The position numbers and the translations under genes were made by a program. From Casuarina equisetifolia (taxonomy: Eukaryota; Streptophyta; Magnoliopsida; Fagales; Casuarinaceae), in NCBI GenBank assembly GCA_028551475.1, contig CM052358.1, positions 21,044,853-21,108,852 on the forward strand: DNA of 64,000 nt, read 5' to 3'. Shown piece after piece: positions 1 through 11,290 of the stretch; the stretch's first letter is position 1, and each line of letters begins with the position of its first letter. The notes beneath the pieces were generated by a model. It made no database searches. It was given only the letters and a program-made list of their open reading frames with translations, and was not told the origin of the DNA.

Positions 1-310
1 GCCCAAGCCTCAAGAGAACCAGGGCGTGGAAGAGCGCGCAAGAGGTGGACGTCGGTGCCAGCGCCGCGGCTTGCCTCGAGGACTCTAGAGCCTTGACGAG
101 GTGCTCTAGTCTCTTACTGGTACAGTCGCGGATCCGCGACGCCATTTTATAGTAAAAGAGGCTTCGAGTGGCGTCGATCATCGGCGAGACGGAGTGGCGG
201 GAAATCGTGAACTCCAAGAGTTTTAGAGCATCGGCGTAGTGCCCGTGGTCGAGAGACCACAGGGCATGATTGCATTCTTCGGCAACTTTTTTCAGTCTAG
301 GAATATCCAT
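1..310 (-). CDS. DUF627/DUF629 family gene A, first 103 codons (partial)
   Basis: An open frame runs from an ATG at 310 to the window edge without a stop. The product starts MDIPRLKKVAEECNHALWS and aligns with the N-terminal DUF627 (TPR-like helical) region of genes B, C and D further right. In plants this domain precedes DUF629 in proteins named ubiquitin carboxyl-terminal hydrolase-related; the molecular role is not established. Residues 1 to about 50 match gene B best, whereas residues 55-103 (MASRIRDCTSKRLEHLVKAL) match C and D, so the copy is a mosaic. Its 5' flank is C/D-like. The rest of the gene lies left of the window, so intactness cannot be judged. Confidence 0.85.
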   Translation of the reverse strand, partial: MDIPRLKKVAEECNHALWSLDHGHYADALKLLEFTISRHSVSPMIDATRSLFYYKMASRIRDCTSKRLEHLVKALESSRQAAALAPTSTSCALFHALVLLRLG

Positions 311-660
311 TTGCGAGTCAGGGTCGAGAAGTGGAGATAATTTCCTACCAATTTTAAATTAAATAGGTGCATTATGACTCAAGAAGCTGTTTCTTTTTTC
401 TTTATTTTTTTTCCTGCCAATTATATTACACTACTTCAAAATCATACAAATTCAGTTTAGTAAAAGTTTAGTTAAAATTTAGTATTCAACGTTCACTTAA
501 AAAAGCAATTAAAAATGAAAATACAGTTAAAAAAGTTGAAAATCATTTACATGGCTTGAATCCCTATGTACTATCACATTCTTCTTTTCTATATTGGGTG
601 GACTTAGTTCACATAAAGTTATGAGAGTAATTATTCACGATTTAAAGAGATAATGTTTTT
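311..660 (-). promoter_or_regulatory. Conserved 5' flank of array genes (candidate promoter)
   Basis: This AT-rich flank upstream of gene A is shared, with small indels, with the flanks of C (about 14790-14990) and D (about 25740-25990). Shared landmarks are a T-rich run, a CCAATT(A) block and the stretch around TTCAGTTTAG. Gene B has a different flank. Conservation and position suggest a promoter or 5' UTR, but no TATA box or start site can be proven by eye. Confidence 0.4.
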
Positions 661-723
661 AATTGTCTTAAATAAAGATGGAAAGCGATTTTTTGGAAAT
701 GCGTAAAGAAATATGTTGATAAT

Positions 724-1110
724 TCAATGCTGCAAAGAACTTGACGAATTCTTCTTCATCATCTCCACCCTCTGTGACTGGAGGTTTACTTGAGAAGCAT
801 CAGAAGGCAAGACTTGAATGAAGGAAACAACATTCAAGAAGAACAACCTGCATGAACGGCCGCAACATGGGCACCACAATGGACCGCATAGGTTCTGAAG
901 AGGGACATTGAAAAGAATGGAGGTGGGGAGCACAAGATGCTTGGATTAAAAAATTGAGAGGATGCTTTAGAAGTCGCCAATGTTGTACTCTCCTCTTTTC
1001 TCAGGAATCTTCAGCCTATCTTATGCTGTCTTTTCAAAAGATCTATCGGTTTCGTCACCGTCAAAAGGGTGACAAGTTTATATTTAGATCAGTATAGTGA
1101 GCCAGGTTAT
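724..1110 (-). pseudogene. Tail relic of an E-type array copy
   Basis: On the minus strand, positions 890-846 encode RSIVVPMLRPFMQ followed by GT. This matches the end of exon 2 in genes B, C and D (IVVPMLRSFVQ then GT). Downstream comes a segment translating as VLPSDASQVNL and VEMMKKN, which recurs at about 15003-15180 and 26014-26130, each time just upstream of a C/D-type gene. The block around 960-1110 matches 15230-15300. This is what remains here of the E-type neighbour that precedes C and D; the rest is lost. Confidence 0.6.
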
Positions 1111-1237
1111 TGTGATTTATGTTCTTAAAATAGTTCTTCTGCTTTACATTCCCTAGAAAGAGGACTGATTTTGAGTTGGAACACAAAATGCTTGAAATTC
1201 TACCTCTTCAATTTTTAACCCGTTGGATTTTGAATTG

Positions 1238-1390
1238 AAAGCCAGGAACCGGAAGTTTTGGATATGCTGTTGCTGCGGTGACGGATCCATGCTGTCGCAT
1301 TTAAAGGAAGCGCATTTAGGTGCTTTATCCGGTCATTTGCTGTCGACGTTTCCTGATACAGTCGGCAAACCGGTCCTTAAGAAGTGTTGA
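1238..1390 (+). pseudogene. DUF629 zinc-finger fragment, inverted relic
   Basis: The plus strand encodes KARNRKFWICCCCGDGSMLS, then HLKEAHLGALSG, ending VGKPVLKKC and a TGA at 1388. It aligns with the C2H2-like finger of DUF629 in the minus-strand genes (SWRFWKCFRCGDRF ... HIIDAHLGAFS ... LGEPFIKR). The WxC-x2-C and H-x4-H framework is kept, but several residues between the Cys pair and the first His are gone. Orientation is opposite to the array and the divergence is high, so it is an old inverted copy reduced to one exon fragment. Confidence 0.75.
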
Positions 1391-1806
1391 AAGTAATGGA
1401 GTTCCTTGGCATACTAACCATCATGTCTGGTTGGTAAAAATGTCAATTCAGTTAAGTGTTAGACACAATACTTGGCAGTAAAGTATGTATTCAACTCTTA
1501 TCACTACCAGCTCACTTCAAAAGTTGCTCACCAACTAAAAAGTGAACTTTTGGCTAATCTGTTATGGGCGTGCAGCATTCCATATTTCTTCCAACAGCGA
1601 AAAGAAGGTGGCGTGTTGTTGCTATTTTACTTTCTGGTTGCTAAAAATAATCAATAAAATCTAGAACCATTTGGTTCATTGTTCCATGTATTTCCTTAAA
1701 ACATTTCTCCGCAATTTGCCTTACTGTGATACTCTATGTTTGACAAAAACAGAATTCAGATTATATTAGTGGCATCAAGAGTAGAAGTGACCTTTGCAAT
1801 GGCATC
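1391..1806. other. AT-rich spacer, no gene seen
   Basis: It lies between the zinc-finger relic and the copia gag relic. One 61-codon open frame at 1472-1657 has no recognisable motif, and I see no RNA gene. Confidence 0.4.
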
Positions 1807-4800
1807 ATCTCAAACAGCCTCATCTTCATCCTTTTCTTCTAGTTCTTTTGGAGCCTAACTCTTTCTTAACTCACAACTTTTGTTGCCCATCTTGATGGCA
1901 AGAATTGTTGTTCTTGGTCTATCATAGCGTCAACACACTTTTGTATCCAAGGAGCTTGGGACATAGTGGACAAAGGATTGGCTAAAGTAGATGATAAAGA
2001 TGCACTCTCCCTCACTAACAAAGAGAAACTTAGGAGGAATTAGGAGAGGGATCTAAAGACCTTGTTTGTTCTTTAACTTCCAGTGTCAAAATCTTGACTT
2101 GACAGAGTTTCCCATGCTTCATTAGCATATAAGATCTGGATGCTACTAAAGAAAGAGTTTCTTTGTATACCCAAGGTTTATTAAGTACACATTTAGTCAC
2201 TCTAAAGGGACTTTGAGTTGCTCAAAATGAATGAAGATAAACTGGTGGTAGACTATGATACAAAAGTCAATCATGTGGTTAGCCAAGTTAGGGCTCTTGG
2301 TGGGGAAATACCAAAAGTAGAATTATGGAAAAAAATATTAATTAGTCTTATTGCAAAATTTAAGTCAATAGTTACAACTTTGGAAGAGACCAAAGATTTC
2401 AAGAACTTGTTAGCATTTGAACTCATTGGATCATTAGAAGCCTTTAAGAAGCAAACTAATAGAAGAAAAGAAAAGTTGTCAGTAGAATTTGCCTTTAAAA
2501 CTAGGTTGTCATTAAAATTTTTAGCCATAGAAGGTAGTCAAAAAAATAATGATGAGAAAAACAAGTTTTTCCCATGCAAAATATGTAAAAAGACTAATTA
2601 GATTGAGAAGTTTTGCTACCACAAAAGCAAACCTTAGTGTAAAAGATGCTAAAAATTTGGTCATGTAGAGAAAAATTATTTTTCAAAGGAAGAAGATCAT
2701 TTTTCCAATGTTGCAAAAGAAAGTGAAATTGAAAATACTTTGCTTTATGTGTCCTGTTCCTCTGTTAGTAGAATGCTTTGCTGTGTGGTTCTTGGAAAGT
2801 GTTTGTAGTAATCATATGTCCTTTAATGATAAGATATTTGGTAGGCTTGATAGAACTTATAAATCCAAGGTTAGGTTGGGAAATGATGAGAGAATTGATA
2901 TTTTAGGGGTTATGAAAAGTCAAGATTGAAATTGCTTATGGGGCTTTTGTGATGTTTTGTATGTTCTTAGATTAAGTTAAAACCTACTAAGTGTAGGATA
3001 AATGATGGAGAATGGATATATTTTTACATTTAAAAACAAGCAATATTCTATTCGTGAAGAAACCTCTCCTACAAACAACCTAGCCATGGTTGACATGGAG
3101 AATTCTAGAAATTTCCCCATCAACTTTACCAATAAGCTTCCTACAACACTTATCACTAGCTTAGATTAATCTTGGTTATGGCATAGAAGATTTGGGCACA
3201 TTCACTTTGGAGCATTCGAAAATTTATATGACTTAAATCTTGTTAAAGGGCTACCAAATGTGAAGCTATGTGAAGAAGTATATGGGAATTGTTAAACTAG
3301 AAAAAGTCACAAGTTACTATTTTCTTCAACAATAATTGAAAGGTTAAAAGACCTTTCAAGTTAGTTCACTTAAATGTTTGTGGTCCTATGAGGATAGCAA
3401 CAAATGAAGGTAGAAACTTCTTTGTTACATTCATTAATGACTTGAAGTGTTTCAAATATTTGAGTAGTTCAAGCTAATAGTAGAGAAAGAGTGTAGCAAG
3501 GTGAATAAAGTCCTAAGATTAGATCAAGGGGGTGAATATGGTTATAGTGAATTCAATCAATTTTGTATATAGGAAAGGATAAGATACCTTTTATTAACAC
3601 CATATTGTCCTTAGTAAAATGGGATGGTTGAGAGAAAAAAAATAATAGCAACATGGAAATGACTAGGAGCATGGCAGAAGAAAAAAAAAATTCCTAAAAG
3701 GTTCTAAGTTGAAGCTATCCATACTACAATTTATTTATTGTATTTAACCTCACATGTAGTAGAAAAAGACAAGACTCATGAATTGTGGAAAGAGGTTAAA
3801 CCAAATGTTAAGCATTTTGGAGTCTTTGGTTCATTATGTTTCATTTATGTTCCAAACCACCAAAAGAAAGAAAAAAAAGCTGGAAAAGAAAGCCAAAAAA
3901 AGATGTTATATTGGGGTACAACTTGAAGCTCAAGACTTATAGAATCTATAATGTAGAGGAAGACAAATTGGTGGTGACTTGAGCTAGCTTAGTTAGTTAT
4001 TATGTGGCTTGGGAAATTTAGTATATGTTTGTAACTTACTATGTTTTAAGGGTTAAAACAATATTGTACTCTTTCTAACATAATCAATTGTTTTAGATAA
4101 GAACAAAGACTAGGAAAGCATAAACAAGAAACCATAAGGCAAAAACATAAAAGAGGAAAGAGGAAATTCTAGAGAAAAAAATTATGCACTTGTATTTCAA
4201 TAAATTTAAAGTAATCCATTTTTCGTTTGGCGACATACAATTTGGGACTATTACCTAGGCTAAAATCAACCAATCTATGGATTAAAGAAGCAATCAGAGA
4301 GAGAAAATTGAACAATAACAATTTGAAGATCTTGAAGCTGATAAGCTCTATACATTTTAAAGAAAAGTTCTTTGAACCCATTTCTATTGGACATTTTCTT
4401 ATTACCACTAATGTGCATAAGAAATTTGACCTTATTGTGGTTCTTATTGTCTAGATATTGACAAGGACAATGATAAGGAAATGTTTGTTATAGTTTTTGA
4501 GAATTTGTAAGGAGACTTTTTGCACATCCAAATAAGAGTGTTCCATTTTAATGCACCATACCTGCCATGTTTCCTTCCATCCACAACCTTATGACTCCTA
4601 TTTTCCTTTATTTCTCAATTTTAACAAGAGAAAGCATTTTATTGGTAATATTAAACAAGATATTTGGAAGTTCAATGATGATACATGAACACCAATTTTT
4701 CTACTTGGTCCTTTTCATTCAATGTTTTCTTTTGTAGCAATTAGGTTCCCATGTATAAAAAAATTAAATCAATTAGTTAATGAAGAAAAAAGGTGGGTTT

Positions 4801-5575
4801 GTCACTTGAGTAAGAAAATTGTTGATCAAGTAGCACATTGTTAGCATCACAAGCATCGTCTCTACAGAACACCTAAACTTTTAGCCTTGTCTACGAGTTG
4901 ATAGAATGTTTATAAACTTTAAATATGAATCATGTAGGAGAAGGAATGGAATACAAATGCATACATAAAACCTCAAATGTACTAAAAGACAACCATTGAG
5001 TTTGGGCTATAGATTAAGAATTGATGGCCCTTGAGAAGAATCACACATGGGATGTTATTTCACTACTACCTAATCATAGAGCTTAGACATAAATGAGTAT
5101 ATAAGATAAAATATTATGTTGATGGGATTGTTGGGATCATTTGGTGGCTAAGTGTTACCTATAATGTGAAAGGATTAATTATGGTGAAACTTATTCACCA
5201 ATTATGAAGTCAATGACTATTTGATTAGTGATCAATATGGTTGTTATCTAACAATGGGATCTTCATTAGGTAGATATTCAAAATGCCTTTTTATATGGTG
5301 AGTTGATGGGGGAAGTTTACATGCAATTACCACCCAATTATTCTTATAAGGGGGAGAGGATTGTATGTTGTTTGCAGAAGTCATTATATGAACTTAAGAA
5401 GGCATTAAAAATTTGAGCCATTAGCTTTGCTTGTGATTTGAGTCTATTTGAAATTTGAAAGGGACACTTCAACATATAAATAATAATAGGATGATAAGAT
5501 ATTAGCAATGACAAAAGAGAGATTAGTGTTGAAAGCTTATATGTTGAACTTGTATTATCATTTTCCCCCATTTTA
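1807..5575 (+). mobile_element. Decayed Ty1/copia retrotransposon (gag-pol relic)
   Basis: The domain order on the plus strand is that of Ty1/copia. A gag begins near ATG 1807 (MASSQTASSS) and has a UBN2-like core at 2218-2601. A degenerate zinc knuckle lies at about 2570-2690. A protease-like stretch (SNHMSF) is at 2810-2830, and a GAG-pre-integrase block (WLWHRRFGHIHFG) at about 3175. Integrase pieces follow, including a C-terminal part at 3738-3926. Reverse transcriptase starts LEKNHTWDVISLLP near 5030 and includes [21 protein letters not shown] and [10 protein letters not shown]. Many stops and frameshifts break it. A foreign gene-tail relic sits between integrase and RT at about 4205-4435. 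No LTR pair was found, so the ends are approximate. Confidence 0.85.
4205..4435 (+). pseudogene. E-type gene C-terminal relic inside the copia relic
   Basis: The plus strand reads FSFGDIQFGT, AKINQSMD, NQREKIEQ and EDLEADKL in one frame with stops. This matches the last 35 or so residues of gene E (FSFCDIQFGT, AEISQSLD, NQREKNERQ, EGPEADER). Similarity continues past the E stop codon into its 3' flank (CCCATTTCTATT, TAATGTGCATAAGAAA). It lies in the opposite orientation to E, between the integrase and RT remnants of the copia element. It is either part of an old inverted array copy split by retroelements or a captured fragment. Confidence 0.7.
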
Positions 5576-5744
5576 GTGAGTTCAACATTTTTTAAATTTG
5601 TACTACACGGAAATAGGGGGGGAACGCTTTACTTATTGGCCAACGTAAGGCTCAAGAAGCATATATAAGTATAGGTTTATGGATTTCTAATGCTAGAGTT
5701 GTTCTTTGATATGAGAGAAAATAGAAAACAGGAAGAACTCAAAG

Positions 5745-6190
5745 ATGGCAGTCCCACTTGAATTTCCTTTTTGTCCCACCAACGAAGAACTCATCAGTTG
5801 TCACTTAGTGAAGAATGTTGGGGAGAAGGGCTACCATGGAATGGCATCTTTGAGTTTGACATTTATGGCAAAAAGACCCCCAAAGAAATCTTTGACGATC
5901 TTCTTGATAAGGAGGAAGACAAGCTGTACACTTTCATGAGGTGAAAAAGAGCATAAAAATAGCCACAAGATTGGCAGGTTATTGAACGTGGCATGAGAGT
6001 TATTGCGAGAAGATTTACGAGAATTGGTCTAAATGCATAATGGGGTTAAAGAAACTGTTATCTTTCAAGGTAAAAGAGGGAACGCGTTTGAAGAAAACCA
6101 TCTAGCTAATGCACGAGTGCTCTCTTTCCGAGGAGCAAGAATAGACCACCAACTTGGTCCTTTGCAGGATTCAAAAGAGAGGAATTGAAA
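5745..6190 (+). pseudogene. NAC-domain transcription factor pseudogene
   Basis: The first frame starts MAVPLEFPFCPTNEELISCH, resembling NAC subdomain A (PxGFRFxPTDEELxxxYL). After a frameshift near 5843 it reads EFDIYGKKTPKEIFDDLL and EEDKLYTFMR (subdomains B and C). Later pieces are IATRLAG, TWHES, GLKKLLSFKVKEGTRLKKT and, close to the end, LVLCRIQKR (subdomains D and E). TGA/TAG stops interrupt at about 5940, 5982 and further on, and no long frame spans the domain. NAC proteins are plant nuclear transcription factors; this copy cannot encode one. Confidence 0.8.
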
Positions 6191-6787
6191 CAAGAAACAA
6201 GGTCACAGAAGCTCTCAAAATCAGTCCCGCATGGATTAGGAACCTACCACTGTCGTGATTGCTAAAACTCCATGCTAGGTAAATCAACAAACTTAGATAA
6301 GACAAACGTGCTACCACCCGGGGATGGAACCCGGCAAGATGCCACCAGATTGCCTTTGTCAAAGCCACATGGATGTTCTAGAGAAGCATCCTGTTTTTTT
6401 CTCAATCCCTTTCAAATTTCTCCCCTTCAACAATTTTTAGATACCCTACAACTCAAAGAATGTTTTCATCTTTACAGTCCAATACTGAAGGTTCTTACCA
6501 GTGAATGTGTAGAGAATTTGAGCATTAGAAGAGGATCCATATTGTAGCCATTAATTAGTATAAGTGCACAATAGAAAAAATTAACGATTAACAGGGTAAA
6601 CTCAGCCACTAAAAAGAGCAAGATGGCATGACAGACTGCATCAATTGTTTAGCAATGTATGTTTCACATAAATACTCAAATTTTCAGGATAAAGCAAAGC
6701 CCTAATGCAGTATATTCTTCCAGAAATAAGCTGCTTCAGAATGCTAATCTACTTCAGGTGCTTCAAACTTTGCAGAGCGCTGATCAT
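6191..6787. other. Spacer with the 3' flank of gene B
   Basis: No gene is seen in 6191-6650. From about 6655 to 6780 the sequence matches the 3' flanks of C (about 10910-11040) and D (about 21150-21270), including CAGAAATAAGCTGCTTCAGA. This supports a common, probably transcribed 3' UTR for the array genes. Confidence 0.45.
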
Positions 6788-6952
6788 TTATGATACCGGG
6801 TACTCCTCTATTTTGGCTCTCCACCTCTTTTGGTCCTCCTCCATTTGTCTCAGGTCAGCCGCTACAACCTCTCTAAATAAAAAACTTTGTTTTAGAAGAA
6901 AAACAACAAAAACTTCTAAAAGCCAAAGACTAATTCTTTTCCTGAACTTACC
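6788..6952 (-). other. Possible additional 3' exon(s) of gene B
   Basis: A perfect plant donor (CCTCAG|GTAAGT) lies with its last exon base at 6952. After an intron with a T-rich end, ATTTAG is followed at 6872 by a frame reading EVVAADLRQMEEDQKRWRAK and IEEYPVS to a TAA at 6788-6790. Joined across the intron it gives STILREVVAADL in one frame. The charged, Trp-containing sequence resembles the linker repeats of C to F. How it connects upstream to exon 3 of B is not clear, because all frames just upstream of 6980 hit stops. Confidence 0.4.
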
Positions 6953-7000
6953 TGAGGATGGTACTACTCACTACCACAAGTTTTCAGAACACATGAATTT

Positions 7001-9350
7001 TTATGATGTTAAAAATATTGATTCTGAACAAAACAGAAAGAAACAGAGAAAAATGAGTAAGGAGAGACTAACAAGTAATTTTCCAGGTCTTAAATCTTCA
7101 TGTTCTTCGACCAGAACCTCCAGGCGTTTCTAGAAACCAGAGATTAGTGAAAACATTCAGCACTGAAGCTATAGAAAACCTCAAAACTTTGAAGTAAACA
7201 ACACAAACCTGCACGAACGACCGCAACATGGGCACCACAATGAATCGATAATCATAAGCACACAACTTCTTAAGGGCCTCATACGTAACCCGCAGGGGAA
7301 TATCAGTTGCAAGAAGTAACACATCTAGTAGAAAAAGCTGCAACACTTGCATTGTGAGGTCAATCACGTACAAAAAGGAAGCAACGTTAAATTTTGTAGA
7401 TTTTTTACCCACCTGTCGATTCAGGCGTTGTCTTTGCCGCTGGAATTCCGTCTCTATTTCAGTGTCTCCTCCCTGTGTTACTTTCAAAATGCTCCATATG
7501 ACATCCAACTCCAAGCTTCTAATGTCCTTCCCAGCTTCATCATCAGCCTCAATATCCTTCCACCGCTTCACCAGCATGCCCAAGTAACTCCGTGGAAGGC
7601 CCTCTAACCTTGTGTTCCTCACTTTTAAGTACATCTTTTCAACTTCTTCGAATGCTTTCTCGTACCTTGAAAACTGGAGTTTCACCTCAAAAAGTTTCTT
7701 CAGATAATGAGCTTCGGCTTCAACGATTTTGAACAACTCCTGTCCCTGGCTTCTGCCAGCTTCTCTCACACTTGCCCATGTCTGAAACCGTTCTGGAATT
7801 GGAGGATCTCGCCCCCATAACCAACAGAGAAAAGCATCATTGTTAGGGTCCAAATGTGTAAGGCTAGTACTAAAATCACCGACGGCATTTGCATCATCTT
7901 TAAGGTCAGATGTCTCTGCTAGCAACAACCGCTCGTCGAGAAGAATATCGGAGAATTCTGTATTGAAAGTGACCCTGTCTCGAACGTCACGGTAAAAGTC
8001 TTGATCGTCCGGAAGGGTTTCAGCATTGCAAGGAAATTCAAAAGCACTTGCCATGTCTTCCAACCGTTCAAGAACACGTTTAAGCTCCGGAACCTCCAAA
8101 AGGCATACTGATCGGAATTCATTCACGTTAAAAATTTTATCAACCTTCTTTTGTTCCAGAATATGCTTCCCCAGCAACTCTTTTATAAAAAACTGCAGCT
8201 TTATGAAATGGTTGGTTCCAAAGCACCCACTTCGGAACAAAAAGAGCAGCTTTGCTCGAATTTCTTTAATGAGTCCTTCACGGTTGTTGTCGTCACAAAA
8301 CAGCGAACTTCCATAATGGAAAAGGATATTTAAGTCCACTTCAATGATGCTGGCGGGCCACGATGATGCCACGGGCTTCCAAACGCCGTCTTCAACCCTC
8401 TTGATGAATGGTTCGCCTAATTTATATGGAATCATCGACTGAACACGATCGGAAAAAGCACCTAAATGTGCATCAATTATATGAGAATGAATGGATTTGT
8501 CTGTAAGAAATCTGTCACCACAGCGAAAGCATTTCCAAAACCTCCAACTCTTGGCCTCCTTAGCGAAATCCATCGCTTCCTGCAAAACAAAATCCATCTC
8601 TGCCATGTTATTCTCAGCGAAATGCTCTTTGAGCTCTTGGATTCCTATTTTCAGCAATGCCTTCTTTCTATCAAGACGCATGCCCGTCCAGAAGGGCTTC
8701 ACTCGCCAGATTTTTTTCCATCGCTCTTCCATATCGACTTTCTTTTCCTTCGACAAATCCTCTGACCTCGCGGCTACAGTCGTCTTCTTCATCTGGTGCA
8801 ACGTCTCTATTTCGGTTTTGACATCAACCAGGGAATTATCGTCTAGGAGCCGCTTCCACTTGTCCCTTCCCTTCCCAGATTTAAGAACGATGATCTTGAG
8901 ATTTGATTTCTCCTTGAGTTCCCAGAGTCTCCACCTAATCACCCTCTCCCTCTCCGTTGGCATCTGGCGTGTTGTCCCTGGCTCTTGCGGCCTCTTGATC
9001 TTCACCCCGCGCTCGCACTCTTGGAGCGCGGCTTCGTACTGCTCAAGCCTCAAGAGAACTTGGGAGTGGAAGAGCGCGCAAAAGGTGGACGTCGGTGCCA
9101 GCGCCGCGGCTCGCCTTGAGGAGTCGAGGGCCTTGCTCAGGTACCCTAGTTTCGTACTCGTACTGCTGTGGATCAGCGAGCCCAGTTTATAGTAAACGAG
9201 GCTTCGAGTGGCGTCGATCGTCGGGAAGACGGAGTGGCGGGAACTTGTGAACTCCAAGAGTTTTAGAGCATCGGCGTAGTGCCCGCGGTGGAAAGACCAC
9301 AGGGCATGATTGCATTCTTCGGCCACTTTGTTCAATCGAGGAATAGCCAT
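7001..9350 (-). CDS. DUF627/DUF629 protein, gene B
   Basis: Proposed join: 9350-7413 (ATG, 646 codons), 7337-7209 (43 codons) and 7129-7001 (42 codons plus TAA), about 731 aa. The introns are GT-AG: 7338-7412 (75 nt, GTGGGT...TTGCAG) and 7130-7208 (79 nt, GTTTGT...TTCTAG), at the positions used in C and D. DUF627-like TPR helices span about residues 9-115. DUF629 starts near 215, with a C2H2-like finger at C274, C277, H290 and H295. Unspliced reading would run on to 750 codons, but that tail is intron. The charged Lys/Glu linker of C and D is missing after KRLEVLVEE, and the peptidase domain of full-length relatives is absent. Function is unknown; a non-catalytic protein is likely. Confidence 0.8.
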
Positions 9351-11179
9351 TTGTGAGTCAGGGTCGAGGTCCGTTTCAATAGAGGGAGGTGGAACAACAA
9401 AGATTTTCTTCCTTATTAATGAGGAATAAACTCAATGTTGTTTCAAAGGAAAACAAAATCTTTTACTTGTATTATAAGGAGTAGGCTAACAAGCCATGTA
9501 TATAATACAATTTATGCGGTTACCAACAACCAATTTGAATAAGATATGATTTCTCCAATAACCAACTTGGATAAGATATGATTTTCTTTCAAATAAGATA
9601 ATAATTAGATAAGTTCATCATCTTTAATAAAGTGCAACCCATATCACTTAACATTTAAGCACCTGGTAGCATGGTATGCTGTCTTCTAATTCACTCAGTT
9701 ACATTAAAAATTTATCACAATCCTGCATAGTTATCTAGTATACATCAAGGTCTGATTACTCATGCATAATCATAATGCCTTCACAATCCAGCTAAATATA
9801 CTTGAATTTATGTCGGAGATTAAGACGCAAATGTAATTTCCACGCTCTGAAAATTGTGCCAAAAATCCTAAAAGTGGGTTCACTGTTGGTCAGAAGGATA
9901 ATACACTATGAAGACGCTGCACGAAGCATGTTGGACAAATAGTTGCTTGGAAAGTTCACGTTATACAATCCCACAAACAAGAAATGAAAAGGACTCTTTT
10001 ACATTACCTCCTTATTGTGTTAACTAGTTCTTGTGTTTCTTGATAAAGTTCTCCTTAGTAAGAATTTCGGATATTTTAAAAACTCATTTTTTCACCGCCC
10101 CTTTTACAAATCCAGTGGTTTTATGGATTTCAGTAAGAAAATTCAAAATCTAACTTCAAAACTAACTCAAATAAAATTTTTGTGTACCAAATAAAATAAT
10201 TCTATTACCTCACTGGATAACAAAACTGAAAATCAATTAAATAATAAAATTTTCATTATTATGTTGTTCATCGTTTTAACTAGTTCTTGTGTCTTTAGAA
10301 TGAGTAGTAATAAGAGGCAGCCCATTCTTTACGAGGTGTAAATGTTTGAGTTTCTATTTTAATGTGAGACTGGCTCTCTCTTAACAAAAAATTGATCGAC
10401 TCAACGGGACGTGTACAGTGCCAACAAGAATACAAGCCCCTCGATACCATTGCTCAGACCTCGGCTGTCGAGCTCAGCCATTATAATTGCCCGTGTAATG
10501 CAACGTGAGGCAGTCAAGAAAATCTCCCTCTAAATTCTTCGTCCCGACGAGCTCGGTGAGCTTCTCATGTTGCAACAAATGGTGCGATGGAACCCTCAGA
10601 ATTCAAACTTTCCCTTGCAATCCTAAAGTCCCGTCCGTTATACTGAGTTCAGACAGCGAGAACGATGCATCAGAAAGAGGGCGGGCGTGAGAACCTGAGG
10701 GCAAAGTGAAGGGTATCGACGTTCTTTTGTGGTGGTAGAGTGGGATTTTGTGAAGTGATTTGGAAGCAAATAGGCTTCGGACGTTCATGAAAAGAGCGGA
10801 GAACCAGGTGGCAATAAAGGGTATGTCCACAACCAATTTTATTTCAAACCAAGATTTAAGAAATTGGAAGAGATGTCATGGAATTTTAGTTATATTTTTC
10901 ATCATTTTGCTACGGAGTGTATGTTTCACATAGTTACGCAATTTACAAGATGAAACAAGCTCAAATGCAGTATCGTCTTCCAGAAATAAGCTGCTTCAGA
11001 GTGCGAATCAGCTTTAGGTGCTTCAGACTTTGCAGAGCGCCCACTATCTGCTCTGTTCATGTTTCCAATTCAGTTTCTGCACTATGAATTATCCAGTTTG
11101 ATCTTTCAAAACAGTCAGGCAAACATAACAAATCGAAAACTCCCACTATATTTCTTAACCAACAAACTCCGATTTTCTT
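9351..11179. repeat. Spacer between genes B and C, duplicated downstream of D
   Basis: Positions 9941-10302 match 19390-19799, and 10391-10530 match about 20970-21110. From 10871 on the sequence matches 21111 onward, in the same order and orientation. The block 10531-10872 is present here but absent after D. Part of it reappears near 30968-31060, so the D-side copy has probably lost it. An open frame of 61 codons at 10505-10690 has no motif I recognise. No other gene is seen. Confidence 0.75.
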
Positions 11180-11239
11180 CTATTTCTTGTGCTGTGCTTT
11201 AGCCTTTCTTTCAGCCCGCCACTTGCACTGCCAAGCTTG
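11180..11239 (-). other. Mini-exon or linker-repeat remnant downstream of gene C
   Basis: After TTTACTAG (acceptor-like) the minus strand reads QAWQCKWRAERKAKAQHKK and then TAG. This matches the linker repeat EEAWQCKWRVEREAKEQQ inside C to F. The same 20-codon frame is kept after D (21410-21469). A splice from the end of exon 4 would leave an intron of only 57 nt, too short for a typical plant intron, so this is either a remnant or an exon reached by another junction. Confidence 0.4.
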
Positions 11240-11290
11240 CTAGTAAATATAAAGAATCCTTTCTTAGTCACAATGACGTGTTCTTGGGTA

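Noticed and set aside
724-933. FFLNVV in the tail segment as a relic of the USP Cys box (CFLNVV)
   Set aside because: The catalytic Cys is absent, and the upstream residues are the out-of-frame end of exon 2. Only five residues match.
8491-9192. Long plus-strand open frames opposite gene B (and similar ones opposite C and D, e.g. 24804-25514)
   Set aside because: They are antisense shadows of the DUF627/DUF629 exons and show no motifs of their own.
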